6,536 nt of DNA from an uncultured Pelagibacteraceae bacterium (GTDB lineage: Bacteria; Pseudomonadota; Alphaproteobacteria; Pelagibacterales; Pelagibacteraceae), in contig CACPGM010000026.1 of assembly GCA_902633535.1 (NCBI GenBank), forward strand, positions 1 to 6,536. The letters are read 5' to 3'. Under the pieces are notes generated by a model. It had not been told where the DNA came from. It worked only from the letters and a program-made list of their open reading frames with translations, and did no database searches. The translations under genes and the position numbers were made by a program. Position 1 is the stretch's first letter, and every line of letters begins with the position of its first letter. Positions 1 to 6,536 of this stretch are shown here, one piece after another.

Positions 1-637
1 CTAAAGGTCTATAAGTGGTTACAACTAATTCATTAGCTTTTCTTGTTAAATCACCAATACCAATTATTGATACTAAAGAGGACATTTTTAAAACATAAAC
101 AAATTGATTTCCAATAGCTGGTAAAATATTTTTAATTGCCTGGGGTAAGATTACTAATCTTAATTTTCTAAAGAAATTTAAACCAAGTGAGCTTCCAGCT
201 TCCCATTGAGCTTTTTTAATTGAATTTATTCCTGCTCTAAATATTTCAGCTTGAAATGCACTTTCACTTATTGATAAAGCGATAATCCCAGAAACAAATG
301 GACTAAAACTTATCCCAGTCATTATTGGTAGTCCATAATAAATCCACAGGATTAAAACCAGAAGGGGGATTGATCTTACTATCTCGACATATCCAATATT
401 TAGGTATGTTAGAAATTTACTTTTTGCTAACGATGGAACAGCAACTATAAAACCAATAATCATTGAAATAATAATTGATATTACTGAAATATAAATAGTT
501 GTAGTAATCCCACTTAATAAAAATTTAAGATTAGTTAATCCTTCAATATTATTTGGAGATAAAATTAACCAATTAAGTTCACTTTTACCACATCCGGTCA
601 AAGGTAATATCAGAAGTAAAAAAAATAATTTTTTCAC
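1..637 (-). CDS. Amino-acid ABC transporter permease with lipoprotein-type signal peptide (C-terminus cut by window edge)
   Basis: Inner-membrane permease of the polar amino acid family (HisM/GlnP type, BPD_transp_1 fold). The reading frame is open from a GTG at 637 to the left edge, giving 212 residues without a stop; the family is usually about 215-270 long, so a short C-terminal part is missing. Visible landmarks are VEIVRSIPLLVLILWIYYGLP (residues 84-104, typical of the family) and the EAA loop, with E146-A147-G148 and G152, followed by LPQAIKNILPA, which contacts the ATPase. The start is GTG because an in-frame TAA lies only seven codons upstream and no ATG lies between; the Shine-Dalgarno signal is weak. 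Oddity: residues 1-16 read as a lipoprotein signal (KK, then a hydrophobic run, then L13-T14-G15-C16) before the first expected membrane helix at about 40-67. It follows the binding protein by 40 bp, so the two very probably form one importer. The substrate is unknown. Confidence 0.9.
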   Translation of the reverse strand, partial: MKKLFFLLLILPLTGCGKSELNWLILSPNNIEGLTNLKFLLSGITTTIYISVISIIISMIIGFIVAVPSLAKSKFLTYLNIGYVEIVRSIPLLVLILWIYYGLPIMTGISFSPFVSGIIALSISESAFQAEIFRAGINSIKKAQWEAGSSLGLNFFRKLRLVILPQAIKNILPAIGNQFVYVLKMSSLVSIIGIGDLTRKANELVVTTYRPL

Positions 638-677
638 TTTCTGATTTATAAAGAATTAAAAATTAATTACTAACTGA

Positions 678-1445
678 TTATAAGCTTTTTAGATTATATT
701 TGGCTAATAACTCAGTAAAAAAGCCTGATGATTTTTTCTTTTTTATCCAGTCATTAACGTAATTATTCCATTTGTTGTCCCCTTTAGGAACCATCATTGC
801 TAAAAAGGCAGGATTCTTTTCACCATCAGGAACTATAGCTAGCTGAGGGTATTTGATAACTAATTTATTTGCTTCTGTAGAACTAGTAATATTTCCATCT
901 GCTCTTCCAGCTAAAACTTCTTGAAAGTCTCTTGCAGGTGCTTCAACAGAATTCAATTTAGATTTTGGAAAAAATTCCTTTGCTTTTTCCTCTTGAGATG
1001 TTCCCAAAGTAGTGGCAATGGTCACATTAGAATTGTTAAGTGAATTCCATGTTGAAAATTTATTCAAATTTTTCTTAAGAACCAGCGGAACAGTCCCATA
1101 TTTGTAATAAGTATCTGTAAATCCTGCTACTTCTGCTCTTTTTGGTGTTTTTGTTACACTAGTTGAAATATCGTATCGTTCTGATGTAATACCTGAAACG
1201 ATAGTTTTCCATTCCGCAGGCACAAATTCAACTTTAACACCCATATCCTTGGCTAGTTCGTTCATTACATCAATATCAAATCCTTTATATTTATTAGTCG
1301 CCGGATCTTTCATAGTCATAGGATCCCAATCCCCAGTTGTTCCAACTTTTAAAACACCTGATGATTTAATTTTATCCAAATTAGACTCAGCATTAAGAGA
1401 AAAGGGTAAAAGCGCTAAGAGCACTACAAATAATATTTTTTTCAT
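678..1445 (-). CDS. Periplasmic substrate-binding protein of an amino-acid-type ABC importer (SBP_bac_3, PheC-like)
   Basis: A 255-residue exported protein, the usual length for family 3 solute-binding proteins. Residues 1-19 form a Sec signal peptide (KK, hydrophobic core, likely cut after L-N-A19). The mature protein shows [12 protein letters not shown] (31-42), [11 protein letters not shown] (55-65), a T98-K-T-P-K-R103 motif whose arginine normally grips the ligand carboxylate, and [10 protein letters not shown] (146-155) in lobe two. The Asp that usually follows Thr in the lobe-two T-D motif is Ser188 here, with Glu191 close by. From memory, the overall pattern resembles the cyclohexadienyl dehydratase (PheC) branch of the fold, so an enzyme is a possible alternative; the permease next door favours transport. 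I start it at ATG 1445 because this puts the signal peptide first; an upstream in-frame ATG at 1502 would add 19 non-signal residues and overlap soxG. The ligand is not recognisable. Confidence 0.9.
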   Translation of the reverse strand: MKKILFVVLLALLPFSLNAESNLDKIKSSGVLKVGTTGDWDPMTMKDPATNKYKGFDIDVMNELAKDMGVKVEFVPAEWKTIVSGITSERYDISTSVTKTPKRAEVAGFTDTYYKYGTVPLVLKKNLNKFSTWNSLNNSNVTIATTLGTSQEEKAKEFFPKSKLNSVEAPARDFQEVLAGRADGNITSSTEANKLVIKYPQLAIVPDGEKNPAFLAMMVPKGDNKWNNYVNDWIKKKKSSGFFTELLAKYNLKSL

Positions 1446-1479
1446 ACTTACTAATAACTGATTTAAAAAACAATTGTGA
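1446..1479 (-). other. soxG to binding-protein spacer, no terminator seen
   Basis: This 34-bp spacer separates soxG from the binding-protein gene. It contains the 8-bp palindrome ACAATTGT (1470-1477) and an A+T-rich stretch, but no GC-rich hairpin followed by a T run and no clear -35/-10 pair. Read-through from the sox genes into the transporter genes is therefore plausible. A weak internal promoter cannot be excluded in such A+T-rich DNA. Confidence 0.5.
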
Positions 1480-2043
1480 CTATAATCTTGACGCACTATC
1501 ATTTATCCAAGAGTATAAATACTCAGAAAATGAACGTCTGACAAATAAATTTACTAAATTTTCACCTTTATTGTGAATTATTACATCAATATTATTCAGT
1601 AATGTTTGTGTGGTAGATCCTTTTTTTTCTTTAAATTCATTGAAATTAAACGGACACCCAGAAGAAAATAATTCATAAATCTTTGATCCCTCTAATTCCA
1701 ACATTACAAATTGATCAGTTACATCAATTACAGCACCTAAATTAGTCTTTGAAATACTGTTAAATAAATTTTCTTCAAGTTGGTATTTGTTATTATCTTC
1801 TTCAATTAAATCGTTTGAAATGATCATCCATTCATCTGGGCTTAGCCATAAAGATGTAAGTTTAGAACTAGATGATGATGTATTTGCCTCTGTAGGTAAA
1901 ATCATATCTAAATGTTTACCAACTGTAGTAAAAAATTCTCTTTTTTTTCCTCGAAGATTCAGTTTCATTATAGGAGAAACTTCTTTAATAGATATATCGC
2001 TGTACATGATTTGATCATTAATTGGTGAATTGTAATTAAGCAT
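1480..2043 (-). CDS. soxG: Sarcosine oxidase gamma subunit
   Basis: Smallest folate-domain partner subunit of heterotetrameric sarcosine oxidase (SoxG family), cytoplasmic. The 187-residue length fits the family. Family-like signatures are [10 protein letters not shown] (65-74), an AVIDVTDQ segment near 104-111, SSGCPFNF near 127-134, and the C-terminal [16 protein letters not shown]. The fold is related to the GCV_T domain of SoxA, which it packs against; no catalytic residue of its own is known to me. ATG 2043 overlaps the end of soxA by 8 bp and has AGAGG four bases upstream, so the start is well supported. A short serine run (S56-S60) lies in a variable loop. Its position immediately after soxA matches the classical soxBDAG order. 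Divergent sequence is normal for gamma subunits, so the call leans partly on context. Confidence 0.93.
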   Translation of the reverse strand: MLNYNSPINDQIMYSDISIKEVSPIMKLNLRGKKREFFTTVGKHLDMILPTEANTSSSSSKLTSLWLSPDEWMIISNDLIEEDNNKYQLEENLFNSISKTNLGAVIDVTDQFVMLELEGSKIYELFSSGCPFNFNEFKEKKGSTTQTLLNNIDVIIHNKGENLVNLFVRRSFSEYLYSWINDSASRL

Positions 2044-5041
2044 TTAACCTCTTATTTTCTACATCAAAAAAAACAGGATTAGCGACTGTTACATTGATTG
2101 TTTTATTTTCCATTGGAATAAACAACTTTTTACCCAACATTTTTTTTCCATCCCTTACAACTGCAAGAGCTATAGATTTTTTTAAATTTGGACTGTAGTA
2201 GCTTGAAGTTACGTGTCCAAGCATATTAACTGGTGATTGATTAAGTTCAGAAACTATTTGTGCCCCTTCTTCTAAAACTATACTTGGATTATCTGTTAAA
2301 AGACCAACTAATTGTTTTCGATCCTCTTTCATTGTATCGGATCTATAAAGTGAACGTTTTCCAATAAAATCATATTTCTTTTTGCTTACTATCCAATCCA
2401 TTTGAAGATCTATAGGTGTCATAGTACCGTCAGTATCTTGTCCAACTATGATAAATCCTTTTTCAGCTCTTAATAAGTGCATTGTTTCTGTTCCATATGG
2501 AGTGATATTAAATTCTTTTCCAGCTTCCATGCATTTTTCCCAAATAGCTTTACCATAATTAGCTTGAACATTGATTTCGTAACTATGTTCACCAGTAAAA
2601 CTAATTCTCATTATTCTACATTTTATTTTTCCAATCTGAGCGTTTTTAAAAGACATATGTGGAAAATTTTCTTCGGATAAATCCAAATCAGGAATTATTT
2701 TATTTAATATTTTCTTGCTATTTGGACCGCAAATACTAGCTGTAGCGTAATGGTCGGTAACAGAGGTTAAATAAACATCTAACTCAGGCCATTCAGTTTG
2801 AAGATAATCTTCAAGTTTACCTAAGACATTAGCAGCACCTCCAGTTGTTGTAGTCATTATGTAGTGATTTTCACCAAGTCTTGTTGTTACACCATCATCA
2901 TAAACCATTCCATCTTCATTAAGCATCAAACCATATCTGCATTTACCTATTCCAAGTTTTGACCAAGCGTTTGTGTAAACTCTATTTAGGAACTCAGAAG
3001 CATCACTTCCTTGGATATCTATTTTTCCTAATGTTGATGCATCCAATATTCCAGCACTTTCTCTTGCTGCCATACTTTCTCTTTGAACAGCTTCGTGCAT
3101 ACTCTCACCATTGACAGGGTAGTACCAAGCTCTCTTCCACTGACCTACATTTTCAAATTCACCTTTATTTTTTATGTGCCAATCGTTCATTGGTGTTCTT
3201 CTAAATACATCAAAATATTCTCCAACATTTCGTCCAACAATTGTTCCAAATGTGAGTGGTGTATATGGTGGTCTAAATGTTGTTGTTCCAAGTTTGCCCA
3301 TTTTAACACCAGCGGTATCTGCAATTATTCCAAGTGCATGCATATTACCAAGTTTACCTTGGTCAGTGCCCATCCCGGTTGTTGTATATCTTTTTACATG
3401 TTCTATTGATCTAAAACCTTCCCTTAAGGCTAACTTAATGTCTTTAGCAGTTGCATCATTCTGATAATCTACAAATGGTTTTGTTTTACCAATAGGTTTA
3501 TCAGCTGGTAGTAACCAAATGTTTCTTTTTGAACTTTCCTCTTCAGTCTCAATTTTGATATTATCAAAATCTGTTTGATCAATTTTTAAAAATTTTTTTA
3601 AATTAGTTGATAAATTATTCACAATTTTTTTTATATTAAAATCTCCGTTACATGATCCAACACTTAATTGATCTGAAGGATATTTATCTGGCAAAAATAT
3701 TTTATCGTTTTCATTAAAAGATAATTTACCCCCAGATTGAGTAAATAAATGAACAGCAGGAGTCCAGCCACCTGCAACACCTAGACAATCACATGGAATA
3801 TTTATTTTATCACCAGTTACTGACAGACCATCATTTGATAGTTTCATTGTTGATACAGAATTTAATCTTTTGTAACCTTTAGTGTCTACGATTGTATGAG
3901 ACCAATGAACAGTAATACCTGCATCTTTAACAGCTTTAACAATTTTTGAATTTGAATTTTCTCTAATATCAATAATTGCTTCAACTTTTATTCCTTTGTT
4001 GTGTAAACAAAGGGCACTTTCGTAAGCGCTATCATTATTAGTAAAAAAGACATTTTTTCTACCAGAAACTACTCCATAAAAATTAGCATATCTTTTAACA
4101 GCTGAAGAAAGCATAATACCTGGTCTATCATTGTTATTAAATATAAGAGGTCTTTCCAGAGCTCCTGTTGCAAGAATTACTTTTTTAGCTCTGATCTTTA
4201 GAAGTCTTTGTCTAATTTTGCCTTCTTTATCATTTTTTCCTAAATGATCAGTTAAATTTTCTCTTGCTAATAAATAATTATAACCATGAAATGCTGCAAC
4301 ACTAGTTCTTGTTTTGATTTCAAGATTTTTAATATTTCTTAAATTTTGAATTTCTTTTTTAATCCAATCAGAAGAACTTTGATTATCAATTTTATTAAAA
4401 TCTCCATTTTGATAAATTGTTGCACCACCCAATTCACTTTTTTCATCAACAAGTAGAGTTTTTAAATTATTTTTCGCTGCATTTTTTGCTGCTAGTATTC
4501 CTGAAATTCCGGCGCCAACTACTAGCACATCAAAATGTAAATATCTGTGATCATATATATCAGGATCTTTGTCAGTTGGAGATTTACCTAGACCTGCAGA
4601 ATGTCTTATAAAAAATTCATATTTTTCCCAAAAACTGGCTGGCCACATAAATGTTTTGTAATAAAAGCCGGCTGGTAAAAATGCTGATATTGCATTGTTT
4701 ATTCCACCGATATCAAAATTAACACTAGGCCAACAGTTTTGACTAGAAGCTTCTAAACCTTCATAGATTTCAACTTCTGTTGCCCTTACATTAGGTTCAG
4801 TTCTATTTGTTTTATCATTTACCTGAACGATTGCATTTGGCTCTTCTGAACCAGCGGTCATTATTCCTCTTGGTCTATGGTATTTAAAACTTCTTCCAAC
4901 AAGATGTATATTGTTAGCGAGTAGGGCGGATGCTAATGTATCACCTTTAAAACCGTGATATGTTTTTCCATTAAACTTAAAAGAAATTCTAATAGTCTCA
5001 TCAATGTATTCGCTAGATTTTACTCTTAAGTTTGTTGACAT
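2036..5041 (-). CDS. soxA: Sarcosine oxidase alpha subunit
   Basis: Large cytoplasmic subunit of the enzyme that turns sarcosine, O2 and tetrahydrofolate into glycine, H2O2 and 5,10-methylene-THF. At 1001 residues it has the full family length. Domains in order: an N-terminal ferredoxin-like fold without cluster cysteines (about 18-100, with GRSFKYHRPRGI at 49-60); a Rossmann NAD-binding domain with G176-A-G-I-S-G181 and ELGG at 203-206; a pyridine-nucleotide-disulfide-reductase-like region with ATGALERP (291-298) and AGGWTP (423-428); the SoxA linker domain with KRYTTTGMGTDQGK (550-563); and a GCV_T-like folate domain from about 610 onward, with GLMLNEDGMVYDDGV (704-718), TGEHSYEI (816-823) and LLRAEKGFIIVGQDTDG (856-872). 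The ATG lies one base after the soxD stop (TAA-A-ATG) and has no Shine-Dalgarno of its own, so translation is probably coupled. No frameshift or missing domain is seen. Confidence 0.98.
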   Translation of the reverse strand: MSTNLRVKSSEYIDETIRISFKFNGKTYHGFKGDTLASALLANNIHLVGRSFKYHRPRGIMTAGSEEPNAIVQVNDKTNRTEPNVRATEVEIYEGLEASSQNCWPSVNFDIGGINNAISAFLPAGFYYKTFMWPASFWEKYEFFIRHSAGLGKSPTDKDPDIYDHRYLHFDVLVVGAGISGILAAKNAAKNNLKTLLVDEKSELGGATIYQNGDFNKIDNQSSSDWIKKEIQNLRNIKNLEIKTRTSVAAFHGYNYLLARENLTDHLGKNDKEGKIRQRLLKIRAKKVILATGALERPLIFNNNDRPGIMLSSAVKRYANFYGVVSGRKNVFFTNNDSAYESALCLHNKGIKVEAIIDIRENSNSKIVKAVKDAGITVHWSHTIVDTKGYKRLNSVSTMKLSNDGLSVTGDKINIPCDCLGVAGGWTPAVHLFTQSGGKLSFNENDKIFLPDKYPSDQLSVGSCNGDFNIKKIVNNLSTNLKKFLKIDQTDFDNIKIETEEESSKRNIWLLPADKPIGKTKPFVDYQNDATAKDIKLALREGFRSIEHVKRYTTTGMGTDQGKLGNMHALGIIADTAGVKMGKLGTTTFRPPYTPLTFGTIVGRNVGEYFDVFRRTPMNDWHIKNKGEFENVGQWKRAWYYPVNGESMHEAVQRESMAARESAGILDASTLGKIDIQGSDASEFLNRVYTNAWSKLGIGKCRYGLMLNEDGMVYDDGVTTRLGENHYIMTTTTGGAANVLGKLEDYLQTEWPELDVYLTSVTDHYATASICGPNSKKILNKIIPDLDLSEENFPHMSFKNAQIGKIKCRIMRISFTGEHSYEINVQANYGKAIWEKCMEAGKEFNITPYGTETMHLLRAEKGFIIVGQDTDGTMTPIDLQMDWIVSKKKYDFIGKRSLYRSDTMKEDRKQLVGLLTDNPSIVLEEGAQIVSELNQSPVNMLGHVTSSYYSPNLKKSIALAVVRDGKKMLGKKLFIPMENKTINVTVANPVFFDVENKRLNA
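2048..2052 (-). promoter_or_regulatory. Ribosome binding site of soxG
   Basis: AGAGG on the minus strand lies four bases before the soxG ATG, inside the last codons of soxA. It is the clearest Shine-Dalgarno in the window, where most starts instead rely on overlap or near-overlap with the previous stop. It supports ATG 2043 as the start. Confidence 0.5.
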
Positions 5042-5042
5042 T

Positions 5043-5318
5043 TTATTTTAAAGGAGGTTTTTCACCCATTTTATAAGTTAACTTAATTTCATCATTAGAT
5101 GTGTCTCTCACCATATTAAACCATTTTCTGCAGCCGTGCGTATGGTTCCATCTTTCAAATTGAACTCCTTTAATATTTTTTCTCATGAACAAATATTCTG
5201 CCCATTCATCATCGCTAAGTTCTGTTGGTTGTTTTGGTCTTTCTATATGAGCTTCTCCACCAGCTTTAAATTCTTGTTGATCTCTTTCACCACAATATGG
5301 ACAATTTATAATAAACAT
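5043..5318 (-). CDS. soxD: Sarcosine oxidase delta subunit, zinc-binding
   Basis: A 91-residue subunit of heterotetrameric sarcosine oxidase. The family binds one structural zinc through three cysteines and one histidine, and all four are visible here: C6 and C9 in CPYCGERD, then H59 and C63 in NHTHGC. Other family-like stretches are the acidic LSDDEWAEYLFMR (34-46) and the GCRKWFN motif (62-68). Its role is structural, helping hold the alpha and beta subunits together; no catalysis is expected. The ATG overlaps the soxB stop by one base (TAATG), which indicates translational coupling, and soxA begins one base after its own stop. Length, motif spacing and position all agree, so the call is secure. 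Confidence 0.98.
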   Translation of the reverse strand: MFIINCPYCGERDQQEFKAGGEAHIERPKQPTELSDDEWAEYLFMRKNIKGVQFERWNHTHGCRKWFNMVRDTSNDEIKLTYKMGEKPPLK

Positions 5319-6536
5319 TAATGAGCAACCGCTGCTGCACCATGCTCGTCTACAAGGTCACCACTTATAAATCTATTTAAATTAAAAGCTGCATTAAGTT
5401 TATGAGGTTCATCATTTGCAATTGTGTGTGCAAATAAATCTCCCGATCCTGGTGTCGCTTTGAATCCACCAGTTCCCCAACCACAATTAAAATACAAACC
5501 TTTAATAGAAGTTTTACTTAATATTGGACTAGCGTCTGGACAAATATCTACTATTCCTCCCCACTGTCTTAGCATTCTCATTCTACTAAAAATCGGGTAT
5601 AATTCTAGAATTGCATTTAAAGTTCCTTCTACAATTTGGTGACTACCTTTCTGAGAATAAGAAACATAATCATCTGTTCCTGCACCTATAACCAACTCTC
5701 CTTTATCAGATTGACTAACATAAGCATGAACTGCATTTGACATTACAACAGTATCAATTATTGGCTTAACAGGTTCTGACACTAGTGCTTGCAAGGGTTT
5801 ACTTTCAAGAGGTAATTTTAAACCAGCCATGTTTGCAATAACACTTGAATGGCCAGCAGCAACAACACCAATTTTTTTTGTTTTTATAAAACCTTTAGTA
5901 GTCTCTATACCTTCAACACTATCAGCATTTCTTTTAATTCCTTTTACTTCGCAATTTTGAATTATATCGACACCCATCTCATCCGCAGCTCTTGCATAAC
6001 CCCAAGCAACAGCATCATGTCTTGCTGTACCTGCTCTTCTTTGAAGTGTTCCGCCTAAAACTGGGTATCTAATATCTGGTGAAGTATTAATAATTGGACA
6101 AAATTTTTTTACTTCCTCTGTATTTAAATAAACTGCATCTATACCATTCAACTTGTTTGCATGTGTTCTTCTTTTTAAATCTCTTACATCTTGTAAATTG
6201 TGAGCTAGATTCATCACTCCTCTTTGGCTAAACATTACGTTATAGTTAAGCTCTTGAGATAAACCTTCCCAAATTTTTAATGCATGATCATAGAGACCTG
6301 CACTGGCATCCCACAGGTAATTAGATCTAATTATTGTGGTGTTCCTTCCAGTATTTCCTCCACCAATCCAACCTTTTTCAACAATAGCTATATTTTTCAT
6401 ATTATGTTTTTTTGCTAAATAATAAGCAGTGGCTAATCCATGACCACCACCACCAACTATTACTGCATCATATTCTTTTTTTGGCGTAGGGTCTTTCCAT
6501 GCTCTTTGCCAATTCTCATGATGTGATAGAGCATTT
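5318..6536 (-). CDS. soxB: Sarcosine oxidase beta subunit (N-terminus cut by window edge)
   Basis: Catalytic flavoprotein subunit of heterotetrameric sarcosine oxidase, related to D-amino acid oxidase (DAO fold). The frame stays open from 5318 to the right edge, giving 405 visible residues; only about 10-20 at the N-terminus are missing. The FAD-binding motif V-G-G-G-G-H-G is at 6454-6431, upstream of the internal ATG at 6400, so that ATG cannot be the real start. Next come [12 protein letters not shown] and RSNYLW, then [13 protein letters not shown]; its histidine (codon 6019-6017) matches the residue that carries covalent FMN in this family. [14 protein letters not shown] near the C-terminus holds a lysine at the position of a conserved active-site-region lysine. 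The protein ends in [10 protein letters not shown], the usual complete C-terminus. Sarcosine is oxidised at the FAD and electrons pass to FMN, which reacts with O2. The stop overlaps the soxD start. The operon promoter lies outside the window. Confidence 0.98.
   Translation of the reverse strand, partial: NALSHHENWQRAWKDPTPKKEYDAVIVGGGGHGLATAYYLAKKHNMKNIAIVEKGWIGGGNTGRNTTIIRSNYLWDASAGLYDHALKIWEGLSQELNYNVMFSQRGVMNLAHNLQDVRDLKRRTHANKLNGIDAVYLNTEEVKKFCPIINTSPDIRYPVLGGTLQRRAGTARHDAVAWGYARAADEMGVDIIQNCEVKGIKRNADSVEGIETTKGFIKTKKIGVVAAGHSSVIANMAGLKLPLESKPLQALVSEPVKPIIDTVVMSNAVHAYVSQSDKGELVIGAGTDDYVSYSQKGSHQIVEGTLNAILELYPIFSRMRMLRQWGGIVDICPDASPILSKTSIKGLYFNCGWGTGGFKATPGSGDLFAHTIANDEPHKLNAAFNLNRFISGDLVDEHGAAAVAH

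Noticed and set aside
1470..1477. ACAATTGT palindrome as a possible operator
   Set aside because: It is only 8 bp, in A+T-rich DNA, with no second copy or nearby promoter to support it.
1446..1502. An upstream in-frame ATG (1502) that would extend the binding protein by 19 residues
   Set aside because: The extension would overlap soxG and bury the signal peptide; ATG 1445 gives a normal signal peptide at the N-terminus.
1488..1519. TTGACG ... TATAAA, promoter-like on the plus strand
   Set aside because: The spacer is 20 bp, longer than usual, and no plus-strand gene follows.
1511..1524. Inverted repeat GAGTAT-AA-ATACTC
   Set aside because: The 2-base loop is too tight for a hairpin and it lies within soxG codons for a conserved C-terminal motif. 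No T run follows, so it is not a terminator.
3174..3464. Plus-strand open frames of about 96-108 codons opposite soxA (3083-3464)
   Set aside because: They lie wholly antisense to a strongly conserved part of soxA, have low-complexity composition and resemble no family I recognise. They are shadows of the real gene.
5051..5058. AAGGAGGT, a near-perfect Shine-Dalgarno on the plus strand
   Set aside because: It is antisense to the end of soxD, and no ATG or open frame follows at a useful distance on the plus strand. It is explained by the soxD codons for K-P-P-L.

Overview
All genes in this window lie on the minus strand, so transcription runs from the right edge to the left. The DNA is strongly A+T rich, the spacers are tiny (longest between genes 40 bp) and genes overlap. 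The proteins resemble those of streamlined marine Alphaproteobacteria. The best guess is SAR11 (Pelagibacterales) or a similar planktonic lineage; this rests on composition and protein character, not on a marker gene.

Right four-fifths (6536 down to 1480): a heterotetrameric sarcosine oxidase operon in the classical order soxB-soxD-soxA-soxG. soxB is cut by the right edge and lacks only about 10-20 N-terminal residues. The key residues are visible: the FAD-binding glycine motif and the likely FMN-linking histidine in SoxB, the four zinc ligands in SoxD, and the NAD-binding and folate-binding (GCV_T-like) domains in SoxA. The enzyme oxidises sarcosine (N-methylglycine) to glycine and passes the methyl carbon to tetrahydrofolate as 5,10-methylene-THF, making H2O2. 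The genes are tightly coupled: TAATG at soxB/soxD, one base between soxD and soxA, and an 8-bp overlap at soxA/soxG.

Left fifth (1445 down to 1): part of an amino-acid-type ABC importer. A periplasmic substrate-binding protein (SBP_bac_3 fold, PheC-like) starts 34 bp after soxG. After a 40-bp gap comes a HisM/GlnP-type permease cut by the left edge. The permease has an unexpected lipoprotein-like signal peptide with an LTGC lipobox at its N-terminus. No ATPase is in view; it would be expected beyond the left edge.

How they work together (inference): the importer may bring in a small amino-acid-like compound, possibly a methylated amine linked to the sarcosine route, so that the cell gains glycine and one-carbon units. 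The ligand cannot be read from the sequence. I see no RNA genes, mobile elements, CRISPR arrays or convincing terminators. The operon promoter must lie right of the window. I found no wholly new system; the most interesting points are the lipobox permease and the altered ligand site of the binding protein.
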